A stretch of DNA of 64,000 nucleotides, taken from contig CM054116.1 in the NCBI GenBank assembly GCA_028673005.1, positions 95,934,707-95,998,706 on the forward strand, given 5' to 3'. Positions 47,040 through 57,160 of the stretch are shown in pieces (position 1 is the first letter of the stretch; each line of letters begins with the position of its first letter). The position numbers and the translations under genes are program-made. Source of the DNA: Tanypteryx hageni (Eukaryota; Arthropoda; Insecta; Odonata; Petaluridae). The notes under the pieces are model-generated. The model made no database searches. It was not told the origin of the DNA and saw only the letters and a list, made by a program, of their open reading frames with translations.

Positions 47040-47045
47040 TTTATT
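47040..47045 (-). terminator. Poly(A) signal of the gene at 47175-48262
   Basis: AATAAA on the minus strand about 130 bases after the TAG. Confidence 0.55.
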
Positions 47046-47174
47046 TTCGTGAATATTACATAACTTACAGTGCCACCAGTATGGCTGCTGATGTCTTACA
47101 CAAGACCACATACATTAGTTGGAGGTGTACAAATGTGCAGCCAAAACTGAACGTGGGTACGTCAGGCTAGGAAC

Positions 47175-48262
47175 CTAGTGGATAAAGGTCTTGACAATGG
47201 GGGAGGCAGCGTAGGCGAGGGGGGCACCGTGGAGGACTGGGGCAGAGTAGGCGACCGGGGCAGAGTAGGCGACCGGGGCAGAAACGACGGGTGCCTGAAG
47301 TAAAAACCAAATGAGTAAACATTATGGCATATAGATATGGCACTAAAAATAATTAATGTCCAATGAATTCTAAAATTAAAAAGATGTAAGCTCGCAAAAT
47401 CTTTACCATTGGTTCGGCAAATTTACAATCAATTAAATAAATTTGAATTAATGTTTTATCAACATTACTTTAAAGTTAGATACTAAGGGAAATATCTCAT
47501 GTAATGTATAAAATATTTCCCTGCATATTTTCGTCAAATGAGTGAACGAATATATTGGTCGTAATTGGCTTTATTACCCTGTAGGTGTTAGCGTATGAGG
47601 TGGAGATGGGGACGGCAGTCTTAACCAGAGCAGGGGCAGCGACCACGGGGGCGGAGTAAGCCAGCGGAGCAGCGGCGACAACGGGGGCGGAGTAGGCGAA
47701 GGGAGCTCCAATGTGGCCGGGGACGGCGGAGACGGTGGCCACGAGGGCGAGGAGAGCGACCTTAATGGACGAAAAGAGTTGATTTAAATCCTCAGAACAT
47801 GCACTTCCATGGTAACCAATAAAATAATATCGCAACAGTCTCAATAGACTTGAGAACTATAGTTTCCGTTTTGTTTTCACTTTAATCAAATAAAAAAGAT
47901 AAAATTCGTCTTGGACTACGACTTTTGAGAACAACGACGTAATTCTTTCGCGATAACTTTAAAAAATATTAAGGATAATAAAAAAGATATTTAGCGTTTG
48001 CTAACTTCTAAAACAAAACATTTACATCACACGGTATTTCACGAAACTTATAGATTTTTGTACATGATCATGCAAACAATTAAACTTGAAAACTTAAATG
48101 TTTCGAGATCCTCAGTATTAAATTAATTAATTAATTAATTCCTCTTCTGCCACTATCATCAGCAGCAGCTTCAATGAAATTCATCGAAGAACAGGATTGA
48201 GTAGGTATCTGTTTTATCCTTCCTATCAAAGTTGCATTGAAAATACTCACCAGCTTGTACAT
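47175..48262 (-). CDS. AYSAPV-type cuticular protein, three exons
   Basis: Coding exons are 48251-48262 (MYKL, donor GTGAGT), 47578-47760 (61 codons, acceptor TTAAG, donor GTAATA) and 47175-47294 (39 codons plus TAG, acceptor TTCAG), all phase 0; the product has 104 residues. The signal peptide is MYKLVALLALVATVSA, then VPGHIGAPFAYSAPVVAAAP, LAYSAPVVAAPALVKTAVP and ISTSYANTYR. Exon 3 has three APVAYS-type repeats, then APVLHGAPLAYAASPIVKTF and the end IH. Exon 2 is nearly identical at the DNA level to exon 2 of the gene at 36969-38070, pointing to recent duplication or gene conversion. Secreted cuticle structural role inferred from family features; no R&R consensus. Reading straight through the intron after 47578 gives a spurious longer frame. 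Confidence 0.9.
48119..48142. repeat. (AATT)n microsatellite in intron 1
   Basis: About six tandem AATT units within the first intron of the gene at 47175-48262. Confidence 0.8.
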
Positions 48263-48309
48263 GGTTGGTAAGGTTTGATTTGTTTCGCGCTTGTTGGAGG
48301 AGAGTTGCG

Positions 48310-48365
48310 GATCTCTGGCGATCAGATGCGTTGTGCCCTCTGATCCAGGGTGGCCAGCTTATATA
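48310..48365 (-). promoter_or_regulatory. Core promoter of the gene at 47175-48262: TATA plus 27-base block
   Basis: TATATAAG (48358-48365) is followed 29 bases from its first T by the block GCACAACGCATC...GAGATC (48310-48336), which ends 48 bases before the ATG. Confidence 0.8.
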
Positions 48366-48650
48366 CATCCCTCTATCCCCCCAATCCCCCTGTTCTTCGC
48401 TCTCCGGCACTTCCTCAAGCCCTCTACCCCCCCCTCCGACAAAAACAATAACGTCCCTCCTCTCTCAATCCCACCACCCGCGCTTTCGTCGTCGCGACCC
48501 GCCCAATGACCTTCCTAAACCGCGCTGCCTCCACCCTTTCCACCCCCCTCCTCTCCCACCCTCACCCCTACCTCCTCCCCATTCGCTGCACCACTCCCCC
48601 TCCCTATAGTGACACTATCTCCCTCTTCGCTAACACATACACACATCCTC
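48366..48650 (-). promoter_or_regulatory. C-rich conserved upstream region of the gene at 47175-48262
   Basis: Strongly C-rich on the plus strand (runs of six to eight C at 48377-48434). CTCCGACAAAAACAATAACG (about 48434) and CACCCGCGCTTTCGTCGTCG (48475-48494) match words upstream of the gene at 36969-38070. The open frame at 48265-48609 (+) is composition-driven. Confidence 0.5.
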
Positions 48651-50251
48651 CCCTATAGGCGGTCCAGTTTCACTATCTCCCAGCAAAAGTTTCATCTGAT
48701 CGCCGAATACGAAACTGCCGCCGAGTGAAAGAATATCAGAAAATTATCTGGCCTTCACCGAAATTCGTAGTAGTTGTATTCGAGAAATTAACGCGAAACA
48801 CGGATTAAATGCGTATTTGAATGTTTTAATTAGATCAGTATGTTGGATTCTTGGCTTATAATCTTTATACTTGGTTCATAAATTAATTTCTTAAATTTTA
48901 CAGGTTCAAACATTATTAGATATATATTTTTAAGCAAATAAATGGAATATTTAAACTTTCTTTCTTCACTATGTATTTTATGCTTCTGTTATGGATTTTT
49001 ATATTAAGTTTACAATAAAGTAAATCTATGAATATATATTTTACAAATAAAAAATAAAGTCAATTTCTTAGTTTTTGTGGTAAGAATTAGTTAATTCATC
49101 AGTTTTTGTTATATTCGCTCTGGAACATAAAACTAAATTAGAATTCAGAAAATAAAAATTTGATTTTTACTTGATATTATTCTTTTAAAAATATTTTTAC
49201 ATCCTTCATTAAACTCTTTCACTTTTTATGAATCAATCCTGCCATATTATATGCTAGAGTTTCGTGAAATGGTAAACCTTAAGTACTCTTATTATTCCTG
49301 CCCTATCAGCACAACATGTATTGGAAAAATAAAATACTACTATTTGTCGTTAGTTTAAGATTTGAAGTGTTTGAGTATATGGGCAAATCGATAATAGAGC
49401 AAGTTATAATGGATTGGCATAGATGATACAATACCATGTTTTAAACGTGAAAAAATCTCAAATTTAAACATATTTTTCTAAGGTATATCTTTTTTCTGAT
49501 TTCTTTATGGTCAAGGACGTTCATGTGTAGAGTGACTAATCGTGCTGGTTTATTCAGTGCTGCAAAGTTTTGACGATTCAGCGATTTACTTTCCTTTTTG
49601 TATTTTTGCTCTTATTTGTGAATATTACGGTTTCTTGTTTCATAATGCGCCTTAATGCGGTCACTTCTCTCACCTGCCAGTATTGTGACACCTCAGTTTC
49701 ACACCCCTTTCTTTAAGCACTATTTTCGTACCCAACTAAGAGAACTAAAATGCTCAATGATTGATTGAACTTTTATCATAAAATGCTATTAAAGATTACG
49801 AAAAAAATTTCCATAACATTTAAAGTGGATAATAAACCTTCAACCTCGTCCAGATTTTCTCCTTAATTAAAACACTTTTAAGTGCTTATTCTGGAATGGT
49901 TATTAAGGTCAATAATAACTGAAAAAAGTGAGAGATATACGGCAACAGACAGGAACAGAATTTCCACATGTCAGTCAATCGAGAATTGCCTCACACAACG
50001 GAAAAGTGGAGGTGTCGCTGACGAGGTGAAGATGCGACCGCGGAAAAACGGCGGAAAGCTAATAGCAATTAGCAAAAAAGTTCTCGCGAATAGGGAGGGC
50101 ATAATATATAATATGGTTGGAAGGGAGTTTCATAGTAGCCATGCCACGTGCATGTGTTGGTGGCGACTCATGATTCTAACTAATGAAATCGAAACTTGCG
50201 CATCAAATGTCACACATATCTTTCAGTGTGTTTTATGTATACATACATACA
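48651..50251. other. AT-rich intergenic DNA, no gene I can defend
   Basis: The frame at 49882-50268 (128 codons, +) has no recognised motif. Confidence 0.4.
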
Positions 50252-50255
50252 TTAA

Positions 50256-50328
50256 CCCCTCCCCCTAGGATATATAAATGTACACGCATATGAGTGTGTG
50301 TGTGTTGATATATCCTATGGGGAAGGAG
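50256..50328. mobile_element. 73-base hairpin flanked by TTAA
   Basis: CCCCTCCCCCTAGGATATAT at the left and its near-complement ATATATCCTATGGGGAAGGAG at the right (quoted as ATATATCCTATGG and GGAAGGAG) pair over about 20 bases. The loop is GT-rich. TTAA stands at both borders (50252-50255, 50329-50332), as for piggyBac-type target duplications. Confidence 0.65.
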
Positions 50329-50332
50329 TTAA

Positions 50333-51219
50333 TCTTCTGGTCTTCCACACAGTCCAAGATAGAATCCATACGAAGGACAAATTTACAATCCGGATTTTCC
50401 CCGCCCATGCCTCGTGTGCAGTGAGGAGGGCACGCAAGTCAGTGCTCCGTCCTTCGGTAGCCCCGTTAAACGGCGTATTCCCTCTGTGCTTTTTGAAAAT
50501 AGTAGGCTAAATCCGGTACAGGGTTTTCTTCGCGCCCTCGGTTCGGTATTAAAACCCTAAAAGTTGATTGGCAAACCGCTAGCGAAAAACCATCACTCGG
50601 ATGCCTATTTGACCAATATGTACTTTTCACATTCTGCTCGTCATTTAGACGTGTTGAGTGTGCATTGCCCCTTAATGGATAAGATACAATTTTGCGGATA
50701 TTTATACTCAGAATTTAATGTTTAAGGAGCCAATCACGAACTTACTATTACACTTCAATCCAAATACTAAAGGAAACTTTTGTATTTATATTGTAAATAT
50801 ATGTGAATATTTTTACTATTTATATCTTATTGTTGCAGTGACAATCTTATATCCTTGGAGTAACCAAATTAAAAATCCCAATTTCGTTTATGTCAAGCTT
50901 TCTCTATGGCGTGATAATGTTTCCTGATATTCGTTCTATTATTTTATGTCAGGCGGTGATAATCCCAATAAGACAAATTGAAAAAATATTCTAATGCAAA
51001 AAATGTTAGGTCAAGATCACATTAAAATCAAGAACATAAATCTACAAGGTAAGCAAGGCTTAGAAGGACAGAAATGATCTGATAACTAAAAAGTTAATTT
51101 ACATACGAGAAAACCGTAATTTTTCTTAAAAATTCAAACTGATTTTGTTGATTAATGAATAAAACGATTCACTGAAGATAAACATTCATTAAGTTTAGTT
51201 GGGTAGAAATTTGATACAT
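50333..51219. other. AT-rich intergenic DNA, no gene seen
   Basis: No feature recognised. Confidence 0.5.
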
Positions 51220-51404
51220 GAAGTGCCTCATCAATCACAGTACCATATCAATCGCAGACAATGTCAATTACTTCGATAGTGGCAAATCCTAATATACTAA
51301 ACCGATTGAAACACAGCGCCTGGCCTATGTCGTTACCCGAGCGACTGAAATTATCTACCACTATCGAAGTTAATGGAATTAACTGCATTGGATGAGGTAC
51401 TTCC
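51220..51404. repeat. Long imperfect inverted repeat
   Basis: Outer arms GAAGTGCCTCATC and GATGAGGTACTTCC pair, and inner arms ATTACTTCGATAGTGG and CCACTATCGAAGTTAAT pair almost perfectly around a loop of about 75 bases. It may be a MITE or a hairpin transcript; no coding sequence. Confidence 0.6.
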
Positions 51405-52502
51405 TTTCTGATAAGACACTTCCCATCCCAAGATTGCGACATCTGCCATATAAGTTCATCGAAAATTGGTTTAATATAAGCGCATGAAATATACTTTGCT
51501 TTAGCAAGTAGAGGTGATTATAGATAAATTAAAATAAGAATTGCGCATAACTAGCGGCAAAGAAGATGAACGCAAATGGCCACCTCGGGGTATATTTTAG
51601 AATACACAACTTTGATATTGAAACTAGGCTAAAATTCGTTATCTTTCATAATTTATTGCCGTTATTAACTGTATATATGTCGATTTTAGTGATTCATGAT
51701 TAACAATAAACATGATGTACACGCATTTTGATTAAATAAGAGAAGTTATGGAATATGATAAAATTTCAATCTCCATAATATCACACAACATTAAATTTTT
51801 ATTTCTCTACGGCATTTAAGTCATTTAAAAATGTTTCACTGGATATTTCAATTAACGATAATAATTAATACTGGAATACTAAAACTTTAAAATGAAATTT
51901 ACTGTAGGAATATTCTCTTCAGAAAAATATTGACACAAGACAAAAACCACATTATTTTGATATAGTTAATATTAATACTTACAGCTATCTATCGCCATAA
52001 AGTTTATTTGTTTCATAAAAACGAGTCGTTATGCAAATGTTACAATCTCATAGCAAAGATGTTATGATGGGTTTACTGGTACCTGAGCAAAGGCCATCAA
52101 ACTATTTATAAAGTCACGTTTCAAAGGAAACGCAATTGTAAATGGATCTTCTCTTAAGCATGGTGAAAAATGTTATAGTGCAAAAACCGAAGCTGCAGAT
52201 TTGAGATTTGCTCTGTAGTCATGGCGGAAGACTTGGAACGAAAGGCTGACACAATCCCTACAGAGAATTCATTGTACAAGCACACAATGTGCGTCGAATC
52301 TTGGCCAACCCAAGGCGGTAACAATCGCCCAAGTAAGACCCGCAACCAGGTGTGAAGACACTTCTGCATCACTACCGCGAATTAGCGAAATCGTAAGTGC
52401 AAAGATGAGTGGTAACCACGGAAAGTCGTAATTCCAGAGATTGTTGCGCTACAAAGTACTTCAATTATGCGTTTAACGAAAGAGCATTCAAACAAAAATC
52501 AC
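51405..52502. other. AT-rich intergenic DNA, no gene seen
   Basis: No feature recognised before the repeat that hosts the piggyBac element. Confidence 0.5.
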
Positions 52503-52581
52503 GCCTTCAAGTGGTACAAACGAGGCTCTAGTAGCCGAATATGTGGCTGTATAACCACAGGAAAAATAAAAAATACGTTAA

Positions 52582-54547
52582 CACTAGGTTTACCGGAGCG
52601 GTCATTTTGACCGCTACTAGTTAAAGCGATCCATTTTCGGGTTTTAAGATGCTCAATCATTTCAGACAGTTTACAGAGTAACATTAAATGTCTTATTCTT
52701 CCTTTATTAAGTAGGAAACATGTAAAGCAACAAGAATTACAGAAATTTGATGGATATTACAAGTAATTATTAGAATATGATTCTTACGGAAAACAGGGAA
52801 GAAATGAAACAAGACGCATCTCCTAGACTAATTCCGGCCGCCGCATTGATGAAACCAAAGCACAAAGGAGACAGCCACATTTTAGGTAAGTACGATATTA
52901 CATAAATATACAATAAGTGCTAGAAATATTATCATAATAGAAAGAAATACAAAAGTTGCAGAAACCATACAAGCTTGGCTTCCGTTTTTTTCAAAATCAA
53001 TTCTGCACACTGAGCACAGACACGCACTCTTGTCACTTTTGCTGTGTAAGTTCCGCAGACTATTTTTCCATGTTTGATATTTGACTTTGTTTTATTCTTG
53101 TTGCAGCGACCAATCTGGCTTTGCTGGCGGCGAGAACATTCTTCGCCCTCTTCCTCCATCGTAAGAGTAGGTAAAGAAGCTGCTAATTTCTGTAACAATC
53201 TGCCTAATGGATTTTCTCCGAGGTATTTTTGCACCAGTAAGTTCCTTGTACAGGGTATAGGCATTGAAACCTACGAGGTCGAGCACATTGAAAATTACGT
53301 ACACAGACCTTCTGCGACTCATGGATTTCATCGTGTACTTGCGTACCATTTTGTCAACTGTATCAACACCACACTAATTTGTGTTGAAAATGATATTGTA
53401 TAGAGAATTTTCTTAGAGTGATTCCCGTCTATGCCCAAATCAGAATGAAGAGTGCTGAGAATGAGGACGCTTTTGTTCACACTACAGATGTAAAAGTATT
53501 GTCGTTGTGCTTGTACAGGACCTTCTTGTAGAGTGGATCATACGTAGACTTCACAGAGGAAGGGACTTCCCTTCTGCTTTGGTTGACTGTGCCTACGAGG
53601 CTTATGCACTTTTCCTTCAACAGTTTTGCTAACTTCAGTGAGGTGAAGAAATTATCACATTCCTTCCTCTGTTTATGTACGGGTCGATAAGATGCAAAAC
53701 CAGGTGCTCAGCAAGATTCCGATCGGCGGGTCGCGTCTCGTTTATGCATGGTAAGGAAAACCATTAACAACATATTTAGTCTTGACATCAAGAGCTAACC
53801 AGTATTTTACGCTAAACTTATCCGGCTAATTTGCCACGTACTGTGGAAATGAGCATCTAGCTTTAGAGAGAAAAGGCAGTTCATCCATAGTGATATTCTC
53901 AGAGGGAATGTAGCAAAGAATGCAATTACCAATAAATTTCTCCCAAATGACTGAAGCAAGTGCAAATTTGTCTGTTTGCAGCCGTTCCCGCCGTGTAACT
54001 TTTTCATCAAAGCGAAGGAACCTCATTATTTCCAAGAAGCGATTGTGTGGCATGCTTTGAGTGAAAATCCCAGGACCCCATTCCCGAGACCACAAATCTA
54101 GAACTTTTGTATCCGCTCCGTAAGACTCACGAGCATACAGAAGACCAATGAAGGCGCACCGACGCCGTTCAAAGTCTCTCGCCTGACGTCACAGGCGCAT
54201 GTGGATCTGCGGACAGCTCGACAATACATCCCTCATTGCGGCAGAAGAGAAAGTGTTTCGTAGAGTACATTACAAAGCATCATACCCTCCGAAACCATTG
54301 CAATTATCGTAACTTACGCAAGTTTCGCTTCAGTGGTCAGAATGACCGCCCCGGTGAAAGTAAGTATGGTATCCCAGAACGCCGACGGTGAGAGAGATAC
54401 GTGGATTTTCTTCAGATTTTCGGAAAGTGCATACATTAAAAATTAATAAAAGTCACAAAAATTAAGGTGTGTGCGATTGATGATAAGAAAATGGCGGCCA
54501 TCGGAAAAGGAAAAGCGGTCAAAATGACCGCTCCGGTAAACCTAGTG
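52582..54547 (-). mobile_element. Complete piggyBac-family element with perfect 34-base inverted repeats
   Basis: The ends start CACTAGGTTTACCGGAGCGG and are perfect inverted repeats of 34 bases (52582-52615 and 54514-54547). TTAA flanks both sides (52578-52581, 54548-54551), the piggyBac target duplication. The inner half of each repeat, AGCGGTCATTTTGACCGCT, is itself a 19-base palindrome, and a related word, TGGTCAGAATGACCGCCCCGG, quoted as TGGTCAGAATGACC and GCCCCGG, lies inside at about 54333-54353. Total length 1,966 bases, with a transposase relic on the minus strand. Confidence 0.95.
52932..54220 (-). pseudogene. piggyBac transposase, inactivated
   Basis: In order on the minus strand: FIGLLYARE and LWSREWGPGIFTQSMPHNRF (about 54160-54030), RFLRFDEKV, then ITMDELPFLSKARCSFPQYV (first catalytic Asp codon at 53883-53885). 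A TAG at 53826-53828 interrupts; the frame resumes PDKFSVKYWLALDVKTKYVV (second Asp 53787-53789). Further on comes CDNFFTSLKLAKLL (third Asp 53654-53656), VGTVNQSRREVPS, and a Cys-rich C-terminus with VCAQCAELI (about 53000-53040). The DDD triad codons survive, but stops and frameshifts preclude a single protein. The enzyme would cut and paste DNA at TTAA. Confidence 0.85.
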
Positions 54548-54590
54548 TTAATTTTATCCATGTTTAATCTGTTCACATAATCAGACTCAC

Positions 54591-54971
54591 TCTCCCCCCG
54601 CGGCTAAGACATTTCTTAGAATTTATCTCTAACTTGGTGAAAAATCTCTAAATAATCGAAGAAAGCATTTTCTACAGTTTTGACGAATTTTATGAAGTTG
54701 ATTTCCTATTTAATAGGATACTATTTTTTGTAATAAATCTAAATGCCGACATTAATATTAAATAGTTCACATATGTTGTAGGCGATTATGGAGTCTATCA
54801 ATAAAATGTATTTATCTTCCGAGATATACCAATCAAGCCACATCTTCAGCAGAGTCATCCGAGTGTTTCAACGAAATTTTGTATGCAGGATGTAAAAAAT
54901 TCCTTCTACGTACGTATATTCAAAATACATAACCAAGTTTTTTAATTATTGTTTTATTTTCGGATTGGTGT
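54591..54971. other. AT-rich intergenic DNA, no gene seen
   Basis: No feature recognised. Confidence 0.5.
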
Positions 54972-54977
54972 TTTATT
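54972..54977 (-). terminator. Poly(A) signal of the gene at 55088-56704
   Basis: AATAAA on the minus strand about 111 bases after the TAA. Confidence 0.5.
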
Positions 54978-55087
54978 TTACGTCCATAAATAAATTTTTA
55001 GATGTCCAAAGGAAGACTTCTTTTCCTGTTGTGATCATTGGAGAAATTTCAAAATCTTTTGCCAAAGAGATACATCCAAATAGCCGT

Positions 55088-56704
55088 TTAGTGGATGAAT
55101 CCGTAGGACTTGACGACGGGGGCGGCGGCGTAGGCAACTGGGGTGGCGTGGACGACTGGATCGGCGTGGACGACTGGGGCTGCGGCGACTACTGGAGCTG
55201 AGTAGGCGACGGGGGCGGCGGCAATGACGGGGGTCTGCGTTAGGATAGAGTTCGAGAGTTACCCTGTCCGAACACCATTAAATAATTTTAAAAGATTTAT
55301 TTATGTTAAAGTTGTTCTTTTGCTTGCACATGAAATTTTATGAAATAAGGCCAAGTTAAGTTAATTATATAAGGCATTTTAAAATCAAGAAGCTTATTGT
55401 TAACGTTTTCCCACCAAGACATTTTTTTAAATAAATTTTACTTGTATCTATTATAGTGACCAAATAATCACAAACGACCATTATACTTACAATTCAAAAT
55501 TATAGAGGAACAATCTATTTTTTCAGTACAGACTGGTAACCTTACCTTGACGGAGACCTTGTAGTTGTTGGCATAAGAGGAGGCCACTGGAACTGTAGCC
55601 TTAACCACGGGAGCTGTGTATGCGACTGGAGCGGCAGCGACAACGGGGGAGGAGTAGGCGAGGGGAGCGCCGACAAGGCCGGGGGCGGCAGAGGCGGCGG
55701 CCACGAGACCTGTGCGGCAAACGAGTATTTGTGATTTACAGCTTCATTGCCAAACATCACAAACTCCATGTTTCAAATATCCACTGATCGGAAAGATATA
55801 TTGACCCGCCATGCTCATAGTTCGAAAGATAAAGAGAAATTGGATGGTCGCGAGCTGACGCCACCGAATGAAAAATTAATGGAATTAATTCAATATTTGG
55901 TTATGGTAAAGTACCGGTGAACTTATAGAATTACTCTTTTACAATAATTGTAATAACGTAAAACATATTATAAAATCAAAATGCTTCTCATCATAGACAA
56001 TACACAAATCTATGACTTATTCGCAATTCAGCATTATATTATTATATTATTCCATAACAATAAATAGATGAGTTTAGAAAAATATTTAGTTTATTATTTT
56101 ATTGATCGTTTAAAAATACTATCAATAATAAGTAGGTTTTACTAATATCATAAGTAAAAAGCATTAATAGTACGCACTCTTACTTAGGGTTCCACGCAAC
56201 TTTAACGGGGTTTCGTAAGAGAGCGAGACATTATCATTTACCTTACATCTACGAACCACCTTCTATTGGTTAGCATTCTAGGAAATAATATATAATACTG
56301 CCGTGGCCTCATAAATTTTTAAAACCATTATTTTAAATAATAAAATAGAAATTTTATGTAAATCAATTAGATTTTTGTTCTTTACGGATATTTCTAATAT
56401 TAAAAAACTTTCCTTTATGTATTGTAATTGATAGTTCAAAAGGTGTAGTGAAATCAGTTTCATTGGGGTGATATCCATTTTATTATTTAACTTAAAATAA
56501 TACCTGTTTATTGGGTTGCTTTGTAAACGAAAGTAATATTTTCAAAAAGAGGTAGGGTGCAAACATTAAGCGAGATAGGTTTGGTGATTATCTTACACGT
56601 ACGCAAATAGTCTCGATATAAAGTTTCTCATAAGCACACCGAATTGACCAATAAATTTTATATCACACTAAAGAGAAAAAAGTAATACTTACGAGCTTGA
56701 ACAT
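55088..56704 (-). CDS. AYSAPV-type cuticular protein with a deletion in the signal-peptide exon
   Basis: Exon 1 begins at 56704 with ATGTTCAAGCTC (MFKL). Exon 2 is 55546-55709 (164 bases, acceptor CACAG, donor GTAAGG) and exon 3 is 55088-55234 (48 codons plus TAA, acceptor CGCAG). Exon 2 starts GTCTCGTGGCC where the paralogs read GTCGCTCTCCTC then GCCCTCGTGGCC, so 13 bases are missing and the usual phase-0 join (56693) would shift the frame. The donor region reads CTC-GTAA-GTATTA: using the second GT (exon 1 = 56689-56704, 16 bases) restores the frame exactly. The product would then be 108 residues with a signal peptide three residues shorter, MFKLVSLVAAASAAPG. The rest is normal: LVGAPLAYSSPVVAAAPVAY, VASSYANNYKVSVK, then TPVIAAAPVAYSAPVVAAAP, VVHADPVVHATPVAYAAAP and VVKSYGFIH. 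It may be a functional gene with a shifted donor or a young pseudogene. Confidence 0.7.
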
Positions 56705-56751
56705 GGTTGTTTGAGAGGTCGAGTTGTTTTAAAGTGGTTGAAGAAGAATTT

Positions 56752-56808
56752 GATCTCTAGCAATCCGATGTCTTGTGCCGGCTAATAGATAGATAGCTAG
56801 ATAAATAA
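56752..56808 (-). promoter_or_regulatory. Core promoter of the gene at 55088-56704: start-site block kept, TATA degenerate
   Basis: The 27-base block GCACAAGACATC...GAGATC is present at 56752-56778, 48 bases from the ATG. At the TATA position the sequence is TTATTTATCTAGCTATCTAT, an ATCT-rich microsatellite instead of TATATAA. Confidence 0.7.
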
Positions 56809-57160
56809 GCGTCTTTATTAGGGCGAGGTTGAGACTAAACAGTCTTCTCTTCCATCAAACCCGCAAATACAGGGCAGACGACATATACTCTCTGCGTTTT
56901 CTCTCTCTATCTCTCTCTGACCTCACCAAACTTCTCAGAAATCTTCTCCATCTCCTGACCCAAACAACAACATAGTCGACCTCCTCCCACTCCTGTCCCT
57001 CTTTCGTTCCGACACACTCAATGACCTTTCCCAACTCTCCCTCGTTGGAGAGACTCATACCCATCCTCGCTCGCGATTTCTTCTTCCACTTTTGGAGAAT
57101 CCATTTTTTAACAGCAGTACCTTTTCGCTTTCTTCGGTCACTTTTTTAACACTGTGAAAT
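56809..57160 (-). promoter_or_regulatory. Upstream region of the gene at 55088-56704
   Basis: Pyrimidine-rich on the plus strand. CTGACCCAAACAACAACATA (about 56955) and CTTTTGGAGAATCCATTTTT with TTCTTCGGTCAC (57090-57142) parallel the region upstream of the gene at 36969-38070. Confidence 0.45.

Larger units (their letters stand above)
52503..54590 (+). repeat. Dispersed repeat interrupted by the piggyBac element
   Basis: The sequence at 52503-52581 continues at 54548-54590 and together matches 26068-26200. This defines both the host repeat and the exact insertion point. Confidence 0.75.

Noticed and set aside
54965..55201. Gly/Asp-rich plus-strand frame
   Set aside because: Antisense of the third exon of the cuticular gene at 55088. 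The similar frames at 37074-37256 and 60786-61045 are rejected for the same reason.
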